From the NCBI GenBank assembly GCA_015143295.1, contig CM026568.1, forward strand, positions 13,212,607 to 13,276,606: a DNA stretch of 64,000 bases. Direction: 5' to 3'. Made by a program: the position numbers and the translations under genes. The notes under the pieces are model-generated. The model searched no databases and was not told the origin of the DNA. It saw nothing but the letters and a program-made list of their open reading frames with translations. Within the stretch, counting starts at the first letter, position 1. The number at the start of each line of letters is the position of its first letter. This document shows, piece after piece, positions 24,575 through 36,639 of this stretch. This DNA comes from Tetracentron sinense. Its lineage: Eukaryota > Streptophyta > Magnoliopsida > Trochodendrales > Trochodendraceae.

Positions 24575-25962
24575 TCAATCGGGATAAACGGGATCTTCCA
24601 GAGTTGTGGACTCAACATCTGGGGTGAAATTCTCTAAAAATGGTTTCAAGCGTTGACCATTGACTTTAAAAACATTACCGTTCTCAGGATTCTCAATCTC
24701 GACAGTTCCATAAGGGTAAACAGTTTTCACAATGAAAGGACCTGTCCAACGAGATCGAAGCTTACCAGGAAATAGATGCAAACGAGAATTATACAAAAGA
24801 ACTTTGTGAGAAGGCTCAAAAGATTTTCGAAGAATATGCTTATCATGAAAAACCTTCATTCTTTCCTTGTAAATTTTGGCACTCTCGTAAGCATCATTTC
24901 GAATTTCGTCCAACTCATCCAGTTGGAGTTTGCGAAGCGAGCCTGCTTTCTCCAAATCAAAATTGAGTGTCTTTATCGCCCAGTAACCCTTGTGTTCCAA
25001 TTCAACAGGCAAGTGACAAGCTCTTCCAAAGACAATTCGATATGGAGACATTCCAATCGGGGTTTTGAAAGCTGTACGGTAAGCCCATAGCGCATCGGTT
25101 AGCCGTAATGACCAATCCTTACGGTCTGGATTTACAGTTTTTTGTAAAATATGTTTAATCTCCCGATTGGATATCTCCACTTGTCCACTTGTTTGTGGGT
25201 GATAAGGGGTAGAAACTTTATGAGTTATCCCATATTTTTTCATCAAGGCCGATTACAGAAGTGCGTACCCCCATCACTGATAATAGCTTGAGGTGTTCTA
25301 AACCTTGATAAAACATTTTCTTTTAAAAATCGCAAGACCGTTTTGTGGTCATTGGTTTTGCTTGGAACAGCCTTGATCCATTTTGACACATAATCAACGG
25401 CTACTAAGATATAAAGATACCCAAAAGAAGGAGGGAATGGTCCCATGAAATCGATGCCCCAACAGTCAAAGACTTCAATAATCAAAATTGGGTTGAGAGG
25501 TATCATATTCCGATGGGAGATTCCTCCTAATTGTTGGCAACGCTCGCATGCTTTGCAAAACTCATGAGTGTCCTTAAAAAGAGTGGGCCAATAAAAACCG
25601 CATTGCAGAATTTTTGCGGTAGTCTTTTTGACAGAAAAATGACCACCACATCCTTCAGAGTGACAAAAGGAGATGACATTCAGGTGTTCAGAATCAGGCA
25701 CACATCTCCTAATAATTTGATCAGAACAATATTTAAACAGATAAGGATCATCCCAGAAAAATCTACGTACCTCGGTCAAAAATTTCTTTTTATCTTGTTG
25801 TTTCCAATGAATAGGAAGGTTACCTGTAACAAGATAATTCGCAATATCCGCAAACCAAGGTAATTGGGAGACAACAAAAAGTTGCTCATCGGGAAACGTG
25901 TCTTTGATCGGCATTGTCTCCAAGGAATCAGAGAGCACAAGACGGGATAAATGATCAACCAC
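24575..25962 (-). pseudogene. Integrase region, split by a small deletion
   Basis: The upstream frame (25243-25962, 239 codons) contains the zinc-binding HHCC region (H at FCHSEG and GGHFS, CKACERC) and the first catalytic aspartates (CWGIDFMGPF, ISDGGTHF). It stops just after the second. The second frame (24575-25246, 223 codons) resumes at [20 protein letters not shown], has the catalytic Glu in [11 protein letters not shown], and ends with the C-terminal binding region ([12 protein letters not shown]). The join lacks a few bases near 25245, shifting the frame inside the core. The upstream frame is also cut off from RT by the stop at 25993. Confidence 0.9.
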
Positions 25963-25992
25963 TACATTTTCTACTCCTTTTTTATCTTTAAT

Positions 25993-27616
25993 TTATAAGT
26001 CAAATTCCTGGAGTAGAAGGATCCACCTAAGGAGTCTTGGTTTAGCATCCTTCTTAGAAAGAAGGTACTTTAAAACTGCATGGTCAGTGAATATAATAAT
26101 TCGAGATCCAATCAAGTAAGATCGGAACTTGTCAAGTGCAAAGACTACGGCTAGGAGTTCTTTTTCGGTAGTAGAATAGTTCATCTGAGCACTGTTCAAG
26201 GTCCTACTTGCATAGTAAATGACACAAGGCTTCTTATCCTTGCGTTGCCCTAGCACGGCCCCAACCGCATAATCACTAGCATCACACATGATTTCAAATG
26301 GTAAACTCCAATCAGGTGGTTGCATTATAGGAGCAGAAGTCAACATGCCTTTCAGCTTTGCAAAAGCTTCCTGGCATGCTTTCGTCCACTCGAAGGAGTT
26401 TTCCTTTGATAGAAGGTTACACAATGGTCTAGATATTCCACTAAAGTCTTTAATAAACCTTCTGTAAAATCCTGCATGACCTAGAAAAGATCTAATGTCC
26501 TTAATGGTCTTTGGGGTAGGCAAATTGGCTATCAGATCAATTTTGGCTCTATCCACTTCGATTCCTCGGGAGGAGACAATGTGGCCAAGCACGATCCCTT
26601 TAGAGACCATAAAATGACACTTCTCCCAATTCAAAATGAGGTTTTTCTCCTCACATCTAACCAAAACATTCTTTAAATGAAACAGACAATCATCAAAAGA
26701 ATCACCAAACACAGAAAAATCATCCATAAACACTTCAAGAAAACGCTCTACCATATCGCTAAATATACTCAACATGCATCTTTGGAATGTGGCAGGAGCA
26801 TTACACAACCCAAATGGCATCCTTCGATAAGCAAAAGTGCCGAATGGACATGTAAAAGTGGTCTTTTCTTGATCCTCAGGTGCAATTTCTATCTGATTAT
26901 AACCGGAGTACCCATCTAGGAAACAATAAAATTTATGACCAACTACTCTTTCTAAAATTTGGTCCATGAAGGGCAACGGGAAATGGTCTTTCCTAGTCAC
27001 TGAGTTCAACTTCCTATAGTCAATGCACACTCGCCAACCAGTTGTGACTCTAGTTGGGATTAATTCATCATTAGCATTCTTGACTACAGTTATACCGGAT
27101 TTCTTAGGTACCACTTGGGTAGGATTTACCCACTGACTATCAGAAATAGGGTATATGATCCCTACATAGGACCTCTGCTCTAACCACATCTTTCATGTTG
27201 GGATTCAGCCTGCGCTGCATCTCTCTAGAGGGTTTAGCATTATCCTCCAAATATATCCTATGGGTACAAATTAAGGGGCTGATTCCCTTAATATCAGCTG
27301 TGGTCCACCCTATTGCACCTTTGTGTTCTCTAAGAACATCAATTAATTTTTCTTCCTGAGTCTCATTCAATTGTGAGGAGATGACCACTGGGAATGTCTC
27401 TGCTTGTCCCAAAAATGCATATTTGAGATCAGCTGGCAAAGGTTTCAACTCAAGCTTTGGTGTTTGGATACTTGACGGGAGGGGTAGGGTATCGCGAGGT
27501 GGCAATTCCTCAAAACGTGATCCCCACTTATTAGTATCCAACACCGGAATAGATTCCAACAAAGAATTTACAGAATTAATTAAAATGTCTTCATTAAAAT
27601 CATTAAAATGTGCCAA
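25993..27616 (-). pseudogene. Reverse transcriptase / RNase H region, frameshifted and stopped
   Basis: The first frame (27140-27616) is the pre-RT linker (LPADLKYAFLG, GAIGWTTADIKGISP, the RREMQ-like SREMQRRLNPNM). A small deletion near 27170 shifts to the main frame (25993-27189, 398 codons). That frame holds RT boxes [40 protein letters not shown] and the RNase H motifs [35 protein letters not shown]. It ends in a TAA at 25993-25995 exactly where related proteins continue through IKDKKG (encoded just beyond the stop), so this is a nonsense change and not a natural end. Confidence 0.92.
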
Positions 27617-27655
27617 ACAAGCTTCTAGAGGATCAGAAAAAGAAGATTGAAGAAA

Positions 27656-30006
27656 TTAGTCTTTCACAAGAGTTTCAATCAAGTTTACTCCATGCACATC
27701 ATCATCATCCCCAGGTTGTTTGTAGATATTAAAAATATTTAATTCCAAAGTCATATTGCCAAACGAGAGTTTCATGACACCATTCCTGCAATTGATCAAA
27801 GCATTGGAGGTTGCAAGGAATGGGCGGCCTAAAATAACAGGAATTTGAGTGCATGCATTCAACACAGGTTGTGTGTCCAAGACAATAAAATCAACAGGAA
27901 AGTAAAATTTGTCTACTTGGACCAACACATCCTCAACTACCCCTCTCGGTATTTTCACTGAACGGTCAGCGAGTTGGAGTGTTACTTTAGTGGGCTTTAG
28001 CTCACCAAGACCCAACTGCTCATACACCGAGTAGGGTAAGAGGTTAACACTAGCCCCAAGGTCAAGCAAAGCTTGCTCTATCCTAAAGTTCCCAATAATA
28101 CAAGAAATTGTTGGGCATCCTGGATCTTTGTATTTGGGTGGGGTATTATATTGAATGATTGCACTCACTTGTTCTGTTAAGAAAGCTTTCGTTTGTACAT
28201 TAAGCCTACGCTTGACTGTATATAAATCTTTTAAAAACTTGGCATATGATGGAATTTGTTTGATAGCATCTAACAAGGGGATGTTGATCTTTACCCGTTT
28301 GAAGATTTCTAATATATCAGCATTATGGACTAGCTTTTGAGGAGGTTGTAACCTTTGGGGAAAAGGAGCAGGTATCGGACATTGCAAAGCCATATCAGAT
28401 TTGGACTTAACAAGTTCATCATCACTCTTTGATTTTAAAGATTCCTCAGGTTTGTGAACCTTCTTTGGAATATCTTTATCAATTATTTTTCCATTTCGTA
28501 GAGTGGTAATGGACTTGATATGTTCCTCTTGGGAATCTGAAGAATTTGAATTACTTACCTCAAATTGACCTCTAGGATTTGGTTGAGGTTGAGCAGAAAA
28601 TTTGCCCTTTTCTTGAAAGCTCAACGAAGAGGTCAACTCTTTGACAGAATTCTTCAGATCATTGATAGCTTGCATTGTCTGATTATTAATGTTTGTTTGA
28701 CCTTGCATGAATTGTTGCAACGTCTCCTCAAGGGTCTTCTTATGTGGAGGCACATAAGGAGTATGAGTGAAAGACCCCTGAGGAGGGTTGTTTGCAGTAG
28801 GACCATTTTTCCAACTAAAGTTGGGATGGTTCCTCCAACCAGGATCGTAAGTTTCCGAGTAGGGAGAAGAAAAAGGCCTTTTATAGGTGTTCATGACATT
28901 TGCTTGATCATGTAACACCTCTTGAAAAGCTGGGATTGTAGGACAATCCTGAGTTCGGTGTACATTAGTCTCGCATATGCCACAAACATCTTCCACTTTT
29001 TCAGTGGCCTTAATTGAGTTTACTTTCATAAGTTCCATGGCTTCTACTTTTCTGGTCAAACTGGCTATTTTGGCATTCACATCATTATTCTCTTCTTTCA
29101 GGAGGTACATACCTCCCTTAGTCATGGCATTAGGCTTGGTCTTATCTGACCTATCAGATCTATCAGTGTTATCCCAAGATTGGGCATTTTTAGCTAATTG
29201 GTCAAAATAATCCCAAGCCTCTTCGGGATCTTTATTTAGAAACTCACCATTGCACATCATCTCTACAAACTGACGCATTTGAGAGGTTAAACCTTCATAG
29301 AAGAAACTAACGGTGCGCCATGTCTCGTAGCCATGATGGGGGCAAGTCAACAATAATTCTTTGAAACGTTCCCAACATTGGAAAAAAGTTTCATTCTCCT
29401 TTTGGGAGAAATTCATGATGTTCCTCCTAAGAGTATTAGTCTTATGGGTAGGGAATAATTTTTTTAGAAACTCCCTGGTCAGTTCTTGCCATGTGCCAAT
29501 GGATCTTGGCTTTAGAGAATTTAGCCAATTTTTGGCCTTCTCTTTTAAAGAGAAAGGGAACAATTTTAACCTAACCACATCATCACTAACATTTTGATTG
29601 CGTAAGGTTGCACAAACCTCATCAAATTGTGTAGGTAAGGACTTTCTGAGTCTAAGCCATGGAACTTAGGAAGTAATTGAATCACTCCCGGTTTTAAGTC
29701 AAAAGTATTTGCATTAATGGGAAAAACCATACAAGACGGAGAACTCATCCTTGTTGGTTGCAAATATTCACGCAAGGTCAGCATTGGTGGATTATTATGA
29801 ACTCCATTATCTCCCTGATCACTTTCATTGTCAGTCATAGTGTCTGATGAATAAGAATGATCAGAATCTTCAAACAAGTTATTAGACAAGTCTTCAATTA
29901 CAAAGTCTGTTCTCCTCAAGCGGCTTGTGTGATCTCGATTCCACGTGATCATACAAATGAGAGGACTCAAAGGGAAAGTCAAGGATTCAAACAAGAATGC
30001 ATGCAC
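27656..30006 (-). pseudogene. gag-protease region, frameshifted
   Basis: The N-terminal frame (29566-30006) runs to FHGLDSESPYLH, after which an indel near 29630 puts the conserved continuation in the other frame. The second frame (27656-29578, 640 codons) has the gag core (LKEKAKNWLNSL, FFQCWERFKELLLTCPHHG), a degenerate knuckle (CGICETNVHRTQDC), a Gln/Asn-rich linker, and the protease with LLDLGASVNLLP (the DLGAS form usual in plant gypsy elements) and VILGRPFL. It ends at a TAA (27656) that is in phase with the following pol frame, so gag-pro and pol were one polyprotein. Confidence 0.9.
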
Positions 30007-30263
30007 CTCCTATAAGTCTTCTATACGAACAAGCTAGCTAAAGGGGCGACAGACGAGGCACGTATACAGAGTATACGCCGAGCTTCCCCACTAGGTTGTA
30101 AGTTGACAGTAGATGTAAGATAAGTAGGAGAATAACGAGAGTGAAGGAGTGAGTTTACCAGAAGTGAAGAAATTCCTGAACTTAGGCAAAGCAATGTCTG
30201 TTTCCAAGTAGGCAAGCAATAGATGTACCTGTTTTACACGAGCAATATCAATCCGCTTAATTA

Positions 30264-30610
30264 CCTACCATGGGAGGGTGCACGGAATTCCAACCTTCCA
30301 CCTATGTTATATATTCCCTTCAAGCTAGTTAATTGACTTCCTACCGTGGGAGGGTGCACGGAATTCCAACCTTCCACTAAAAATAAAAATAAAAATTCAG
30401 ACTTTTTTTTTTTTTTTTTTTCAATCAAGTTAAAAAACAAAAAAAATAGAAGTTAGAAGTTAAGAGTTAGAAGTTAGAAGCAAGAAAGTAAAAGTTAGCA
30501 GTTAGCAGTTAGAAGTTAGAAGCAAGAAAGTAAAAGTTAGCAGTTAGCAGTTAGAAGTTAGGAGCAAGAAAGTAAAAGTTAGATGTCAGGTGCAGAAAGT
30601 AAAAGTTAGG
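30264..30610. repeat. Leader repeats of the Athila-like element
   Basis: Between the 5' LTR and gag. A 38-bp block (CCTACC.TGGGAGGGTGCAC...CCTTCCAC) is present at 30264-30301 and 30340-30377. From 30448 to about 30610, AGTTAGAAGTTAG/AGTTAGCAGTTAG/GCAAGAAAGTAAA units are repeated in tandem. A run of 20 T lies at 30401-30420. Confidence 0.8.
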
Positions 30611-30680
30611 AGTTAGAATTAGAGGGAATGAGGAATAGGAGAATTTCGTAACCCGTGTTCTCTACACACGTTGCAATCCT

Positions 30681-30694
30681 CGGCAACGGCGCCA
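30681..30694 (-). other. Primer-binding site of the Athila-like element
   Basis: On the minus strand, six bases after the 5' LTR, TGGCGCCGTTGCCG is complementary to a tRNA 3' end ending CGGCAACGGCGCCA. That is the site normally used by Athila/Tat elements. Confidence 0.85.
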
Positions 30695-30700
30695 AAAACT

Positions 30701-32376
30701 TGTTACAACTTAATTTAATCCAAATTAATGGACATAAAATCAAGAGTAAAAATAATATACTTGCAAGTGCACAAGTGACACCGTTGATGTATCTGGTGAG
30801 CACAGGGTCGAATCCACAGAGATTGACTATTGTGCAACAAGAATTAAGGAAACGAAATCTAGAGAAAAGAGAGATTTAAAATCAGTTTTCCACTCAATGA
30901 GAATGGAGCAAAAATTACTAATAACTGTAAAGCAATGAAAAAGAGATCTAAGGTTTCAGGAAAATCCACCTATCTCTCCTTATGCTTAGATTTGGATGAA
31001 AACACATCTAGAATTAAATAAAGATCTAATCTAGATGAAAAATTATACGATAAAACCACTGACTATTAAATTCAATTGAATAATTAGAGAAATATAAAAA
31101 TCACTTTGTATCCAACTCACAGGGGATCCAAGCATTCCATATATCATTAGATCATACGAAATCAAAGAACATATAGAGAGGAACAATTAACCAAACTAAG
31201 AAAATTATTCAATTAAAATAAATAATCAAATCATCCACATCGTCCACATAAATTGGAAAAATGTTTCAAATCCCTAACCTTAGAAGGGTGTTTAGCCAAC
31301 CATGTTTGGAGTTGTCATCCTCCTTAATGGTTTTCCAAACACTACAATAAAATAACTCCAAAAAAAACTAAAAGAAGATGAGAGAAAAGAGAATGAGAAA
31401 AGATCAGAGAGCCCCAAAAGTCTCTCACTTTAGGTTTATATAGACTAAAGGGAAGAAGAGAAGGGAAAAAAATCAAAAGAGAAACTTCTAATTCCAAAAT
31501 TCCAACCAAAATTGCACTTCCCTCCACTTGACAACATGTTTTGACCCCTTAAACCTTTGAATTAGGAGATCTTCGTGAAATATAATTTTGTTCCCCTTTA
31601 AGTCTTCTTTCCAAAACATCAAACCTTGCCTTAATCCGAAATTTGAGTCAAACGTTATGTCTAAATTAGTAAGTACTGTCCAGATTAGGCGGGAATCCGA
31701 GAAATTCTCATTCTTTGTTTGAGATTTGTTGCTAAATAATAGCACTCCTCTAACCATCCACGAAATTTCTTGCTTTTCTTGTAGATTTAGTTGACCTCCA
31801 TTAAGCTCCTTGCTTGAATTCCAAAATTCACCCAAAATAAAGAGTTCTTGTGACCAAAATAGGATTTCTCCTTTTTTCTGAAATAGAAACATCAATATAG
31901 CACACTTCTTCTTTCTAATTCAAGAGAGTTCCACCATTTTTATGCCAAAATCATATTAATCCATATCTTCCTAAGATTCTCCAGCCATGTTGTAGAATCT
32001 TTCTATACTTGGTCTTGGGCTTTGCTCTTGGGCTTTGACTTGGACTTTGCTCTTGGGCTTTGACTCTTTTAGATCTTTGAGTTGAACATGAGCTATTTGA
32101 AACTTTGGACTTCTTGAATCTCGAGAGTAGTCTGGGGTTAGGATTCCTACAAAAAATAAATACACGTAATAAGTCTCTCTTAAAAATATTTTGCATGCGG
32201 CCTTCCAAGACATATATAAATACATGCAAATGTATCATGAAAATTAAGAGAAAGAGGACAACGCAATGGTGAGGAGAGAATACACCACTTTACGTGTAAA
32301 AATGAAGATATAAACCAAAGAAGTATGATAATGCTTATTTAAATGGGGATAATTAAGCAAAATTAAGCACTTATCA
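30701..32376 (-). repeat. 5' LTR of the Athila-like element
   Basis: 1676 bp, same length as the other LTR with only scattered substitutions (for example AACAATAAA against AAGAGTAAA near the plus-strand start). Being adjacent to the primer site, this is the transcription-side LTR on the minus strand. Confidence 0.9.
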
Positions 32377-35300
32377 ATCTTATAGTTAGCAAGGGTGAAT
32401 TTTTTATATTTTTCTACTTTGCCCCTAACTCTATATAAAAAAAATTAAGATATTATGTTATCTTATGTTACATGAAGAAAGTTAGTGGGGATATTGAAGT
32501 AATACTAACTTCAACTAACAATAACACCTCAATATCTCCCCGATTCTCTTAAATCCTTATCATTATCTTCTCTCATGCTCTTTCCAATTGGTCTCAACGA
32601 AGAGGCACACGCTTTGTACGTTGTAACTACTTTTCAAGAGAAAAAGTAGAGACATTTGCTCCGAGGATGTTTCAACCTATTGCTCTATCTTTTCAAGTTG
32701 AAAATTTTAAATTATCTCACTAGAGTCCCTTTTCCTAGTCTCTCTCCCCTTACCCTCTCTCTCACATGCATAGCACGTGCCGCTCACTAGTATATATAAT
32801 AATATTAATCATTATTTACTCTACTATTATAATGAGTGAAGCGGGGTTAGAAAGTTGGTTGATTTTTTTTCTAATATCCAAATGAGTCCTAATTTTATGA
32901 TATCTTATAGTTAGCAAGGCTAAATTTTTTATATTTTTCTATTCTTCCCATAACTCTGTATAAAAAAAATTAAGATATTATGTTATCCTATTTTAATAAC
33001 AAAAGTTAGCGGGGATATTGAAGAAATAATAACTACAACTAACAACAATCCCTCAATATCCCACGATTCTCTCAAATCCTTATCATTATCTTCTCTCATG
33101 CTTTATCCTTGGTCTCAATGAAGAGGCACACCCTCTCAACGTAGTAACAACTTTTCAAGAGAAAAAGTGGAGACATGTGTTGCGAGATAGTTGAAATCTA
33201 CTACTCTATCTTTTTAAGTTAAAATTTCTAAATTATCTCACTAGAGTCCCTCTTCCCAGTCTCTCTCCCCTTACCCTCTCTCTCACGTGCATCGCACGTG
33301 CCGCCCACTAGTATATATAATAATATTAATCATTATTTACTCTAATATTATAATGATAGAAGCGGAGTTAAAATGTTGGTTGCTTTTTCTTTTCGAATGT
33401 TCCAAATGAGTCCCAATTTTATGGTATCTTATTGTTAGCAAGGGTAAATTTTTTATGTTTTTCTATTTTGCCCATAACTCTGTATAAAAAAAAATTAAGA
33501 TATTATGTTATCTTATTTTACATGACAAAAGTTAGTTGTGATATTTAAGTAATACTAACTACAACTAACAATAATCCCTTAATATCTCTACGATTCTCTC
33601 AAATCCTTATCATTATCTTCTCTCATGCTCCCTCCTTGGTCTCAACGAAGAGGCACACCCCCTCTACTTAGTAACAACTTTTCAAGAGAAAAAGTAGAGA
33701 CTTGTGTTGCGAGGTAGTTTCAACCCACTACTCTATCTTTTTAAGTTAAAATTAAAAAATTATCTCACTAGAGTCACTTTTCCCAATCTCTCTCGCCTTA
33801 CCCTCTCTCTCACGTGCATCGCACGTGCCGCCCACTAGTATATATAATAATATTAATCATTATTTAATCTACTATTATAATGAGAGGAGCGGGGAGAAAA
33901 TTTTGGTTGATTTTTTTTCTAATATTTCTAATGAGTCGCAATATGATGGTATCTTCTAGTTAGCGAGGGTGAATTTTTTATATTTTGCCCATAACTCTGT
34001 ATTAAAAAATTAAGATATTATGTTATCTTATTTTACATGACAAAAGTTAGTGGGGATATTGAAGTAATAATAACTACAACTAACATTAATCCCTCAATAT
34101 CACCACGATTCTCTCAAATCTTTATCATTATCATCTCTCATGTTCCCTCCTTGGTCTCAACGAAGAGGCACACCCTCTCTACGTAGTAACTACTTTTCAA
34201 GAGAAAAAGTAGAGACATGTGTTGCGAGGTAATTTCAACTTACTGCTCTATCTTTTATGTTAAAAATTTCAAATTATCTCACTAGAGTCCCTTTTCCCAG
34301 TCTCTCACCCCTTACCCTCTCTCTCATTTGCATCGCACGTGCCGTCCACTAGTATATATAGTAATATTAATCATTATTTACTCTACTATTATAATGAGAG
34401 AAGAGGGGTTAAAAAGTTGGTTGATTTTTTTTCTAATGTTCTAAATGGATCCCAATTTTATGGTATCTTATAGTTAGCAAGGGTAAATTTTTTATATTTT
34501 TCTATTTTCCCATAACTCTGTATAAAAAAAAAATTTGGGATATTATGTTATCTTATTTTACATGACAAAGGAGTGGGGATATTGAAGTAATACTAACTAC
34601 AACTAAAAATAATCCCTCAGTATCTCCACGATTCTTTGAAATCCTTATCATTATCTTCTCTCATGCTCCCTCCTTGGTCTCAACGAAGAGGCACACCCTC
34701 TCTACGTAGTAACTACTTTCAAGATAAAAAGTAGAGACATGTGTTGCGAGGTAGTTTCAACCCACCACTTTATCTTTTTAAGTTTAAATTTTAGAACTAT
34801 GTCACTAGTGCCCCTCTTCCCTGTCTCTCCCCCTTACCGTCTCTCTCACATGCATCGCACGTGCCGCCCACTAGTATGTATAATAATATTAATCATTATT
34901 TACTCTACTTTTATAATGAGAGAAGCGGGGTTAAAAAGTTGGTTGATTTTTTCCTAATATGCCTAATGAGTCCCAATTTTATGGTATTGTATAGTTTGCA
35001 AGGGTAAATTTTTTATATTTTTCTATTTTGCCCATAACTCTATATAAAAAAATTAAGATATTATGTTATCTTTTTTTACATGACAAAAGTTAGTGGGGAT
35101 ATTGAAGTAATACGAACTACAACTAACAATAATCCCTCAATATCTACACAATTCTCTCAAATCCTTATCATTATCTTCTCTCATGCTCCCTCCTTGGTCT
35201 CAACAAAGAGGCACACCCTTTCTACGTAGTAACAACTTTTCAAGAGAAAAAGTAGAGACATGTGTTGCGAGGTAGTTTCAACCCACTGCTTTATCTTTTT

Positions 35301-36639
35301 AAGTTTAAATTTTAGAACTATCTCACTAGTGTCCCTTTTCGCAGTCTCTCTCCCCTTACCTTCTCTCTCACGTGCCGCCCACTAGTATGTATAATAATAG
35401 TAATTATTATTTACTCTACTATTATAATGAGAGAAGCGGGGTATGTGTCTCAATTTTATGGTATTGTATAGTTAGCAAGGGTAATTTTTTTATATTTTTC
35501 TATTTTGCCCATAACTCTATATAAAAAAATTAAGATATTATGTTATCTTATTTTATATGACAAAAGTTAGTGGGGATATTGAAGTAATACTAACTACAAC
35601 TAACAATAATCCCTCTATATCTCCACAATTCTCTCAAATCTTTATCATTATTTTCTCTCATGCTCCGATCCCTCCTTTGTCTCAACGAAGAGGCACACCC
35701 TCTCTACGTAGTAACTACTTTTCAAGAGAAAAAGTAAAGACATGTGTTGCGAGGTAGTTTCAACCCACTTCTCTATCTTTTTAAGTTAAAATCTTAAAAT
35801 TATCTTACTAGGGTCCCTCTTCCCAGTCTCTGCCCCCTTACCCTCTCTCTCACGTGCATCGCACGTGCCGCCCACTAATATATATAATAATATTAATAAT
35901 TGTTTACTCTACTATTATATTGAGAGAAGCGGGGTTAAAAGGTTGGTTGATGTTTTTTCTAATATTCCTAATGAGTCTCAATTTTATGGTATCTTATAGT
36001 TAGTAAGGATAAATTTTTTATATTTTTCTATTTTTCCCATAACTCTATATAAAAAGAAATTAAGATATTATGTTATCTTAATTTACATGACAAAAGTTAG
36101 TGGGGATATTGAAGTAATACTAGCTAGAACCTACAATAATGCCTCAATATCTCCACGATTCTCTAAAATCCTTATCATTATCTTCTCTCATTATCCCTCC
36201 TTGGTCTCAACGAAGAAGCACACCCTCTCTACGTAGTAACTACTTTTCAAAAGAAAAAGCAGAGACATGTGTTGCGAGGTAGTTTCAACCCACTACTTTA
36301 TCTTTCTAAGTTCAAATTTTAAAATTATCGTACTAGAGTCTTTCTTCCCAATCTCTGTCCCCTTACCCTCTCTCTCACGTGCGTTGCACGTGCCGCCCAC
36401 TAGTGTATATAATAATTTTAATCATTATTTAAAAATAAATTTTTAAGAAATCAAGCTGAGCTCGATCCCAGCCAAGCTCGACTTGATCTTTAATCAATTT
36501 GAGCTTGAGCCAAGTGAACCAGATTCGAGCAGAGCTTGTTGAGCAATAGATTAAGCCGAGCTCGATCCTAAATTTTTATATTTCAAGCTTGCTCAAGCAT
36601 GGTTGAGCTCAGCTCAGCTCGACTAGAATACACCCTTAA

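Larger units (their letters stand above)
21402..32376 (-). mobile_element. Athila-like Ty3/gypsy retrotransposon, full length but defective
   Basis: Two 1676-bp LTRs (21402-23077 and 30701-32376) start TGTTACAACT and end CTTATCA on the plus strand, and differ by roughly 2% by eye. The element is flanked by a perfect 5-bp duplication ATCTT (21397-21401, 32377-32381) and interrupts Helitron unit 17. Coding sequence is on the minus strand in the order gag, protease, RT, RNase H, integrase. The RT box MDD (FMDDFSVFG) and the primer site place it among Athila/Tat elements. No env-like frame is present between integrase and the 3' LTR (23078-24570). At least five lesions disable it: a gag frameshift near 29630, a stop at 27656, a small deletion near 27170, a stop at 25993 and a small deletion near 25245. 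Confidence 0.93.
11196..36403 (+). mobile_element. Tandem array of 24 Helitron copies (~495-bp unit + 29-bp spacer)
   Basis: Each unit starts TCTACTATTATAATGAGAG and ends with the hairpin CACGTGCATCGCACGTG, 7 nt, then CTAG before T: the TC start, hairpin and CTRR end of Helitrons. The outer ends sit in A/T (A at 11195, T at 36404). Units: 11196-11690, 11720-12216, 12246-12727, 12757-13238, 13268-13726, 13756-16101 (split), 16131-16627, 16657-17154, 17184-17705, 17735-18244, 18274-18767, 18797-19288, 19318-19748, 19778-20274, 20304-20764, 20794-21283, 21313-32790 (split), 32820-33311, 33341-33838, 33868-34352, 34382-34874, 34904-35385, 35415-35878, 35908-36403. Units encode no Rep/helicase and are non-autonomous. 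End variants: TTAG (8, 11, 13), CAAG (3), CCAG (15), CTAA (23). Unit 22 lacks a hairpin arm. Units 5 and 15 share a 5' deletion. Confidence 0.85.
10978..36639. mobile_element. GAGC-rich TIR element hosting the Helitron array
   Basis: The left end is TTAGGGGTGTAT (10978-10989) and the right end ATACACCCTTAA (36628-36639); they are complementary apart from one base. The inward flanks are the GAGC/GCTC-rich halves (GGCTCGGCTCGGCTCGG at about 11102; GAGCTCAGCTCAGCTCGAC near 36606) seen in the complete 488-bp copy at 62581-63068, whose centre is AT-rich. Here the AT-rich centre contains the whole 25-kb Helitron array. Flanking TAATAG/TAACAG is at best a weak target duplication. That the two ends belong to one element is inferred from the matching ends and the absence of any other GAGC half in between. 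Confidence 0.6.

Noticed and set aside
11196-36403. Reading the array as an ordinary centromeric satellite
   Set aside because: The unit has Helitron ends, a ~525-bp period and host-derived spacers. The centromere idea would need CENH3 data.
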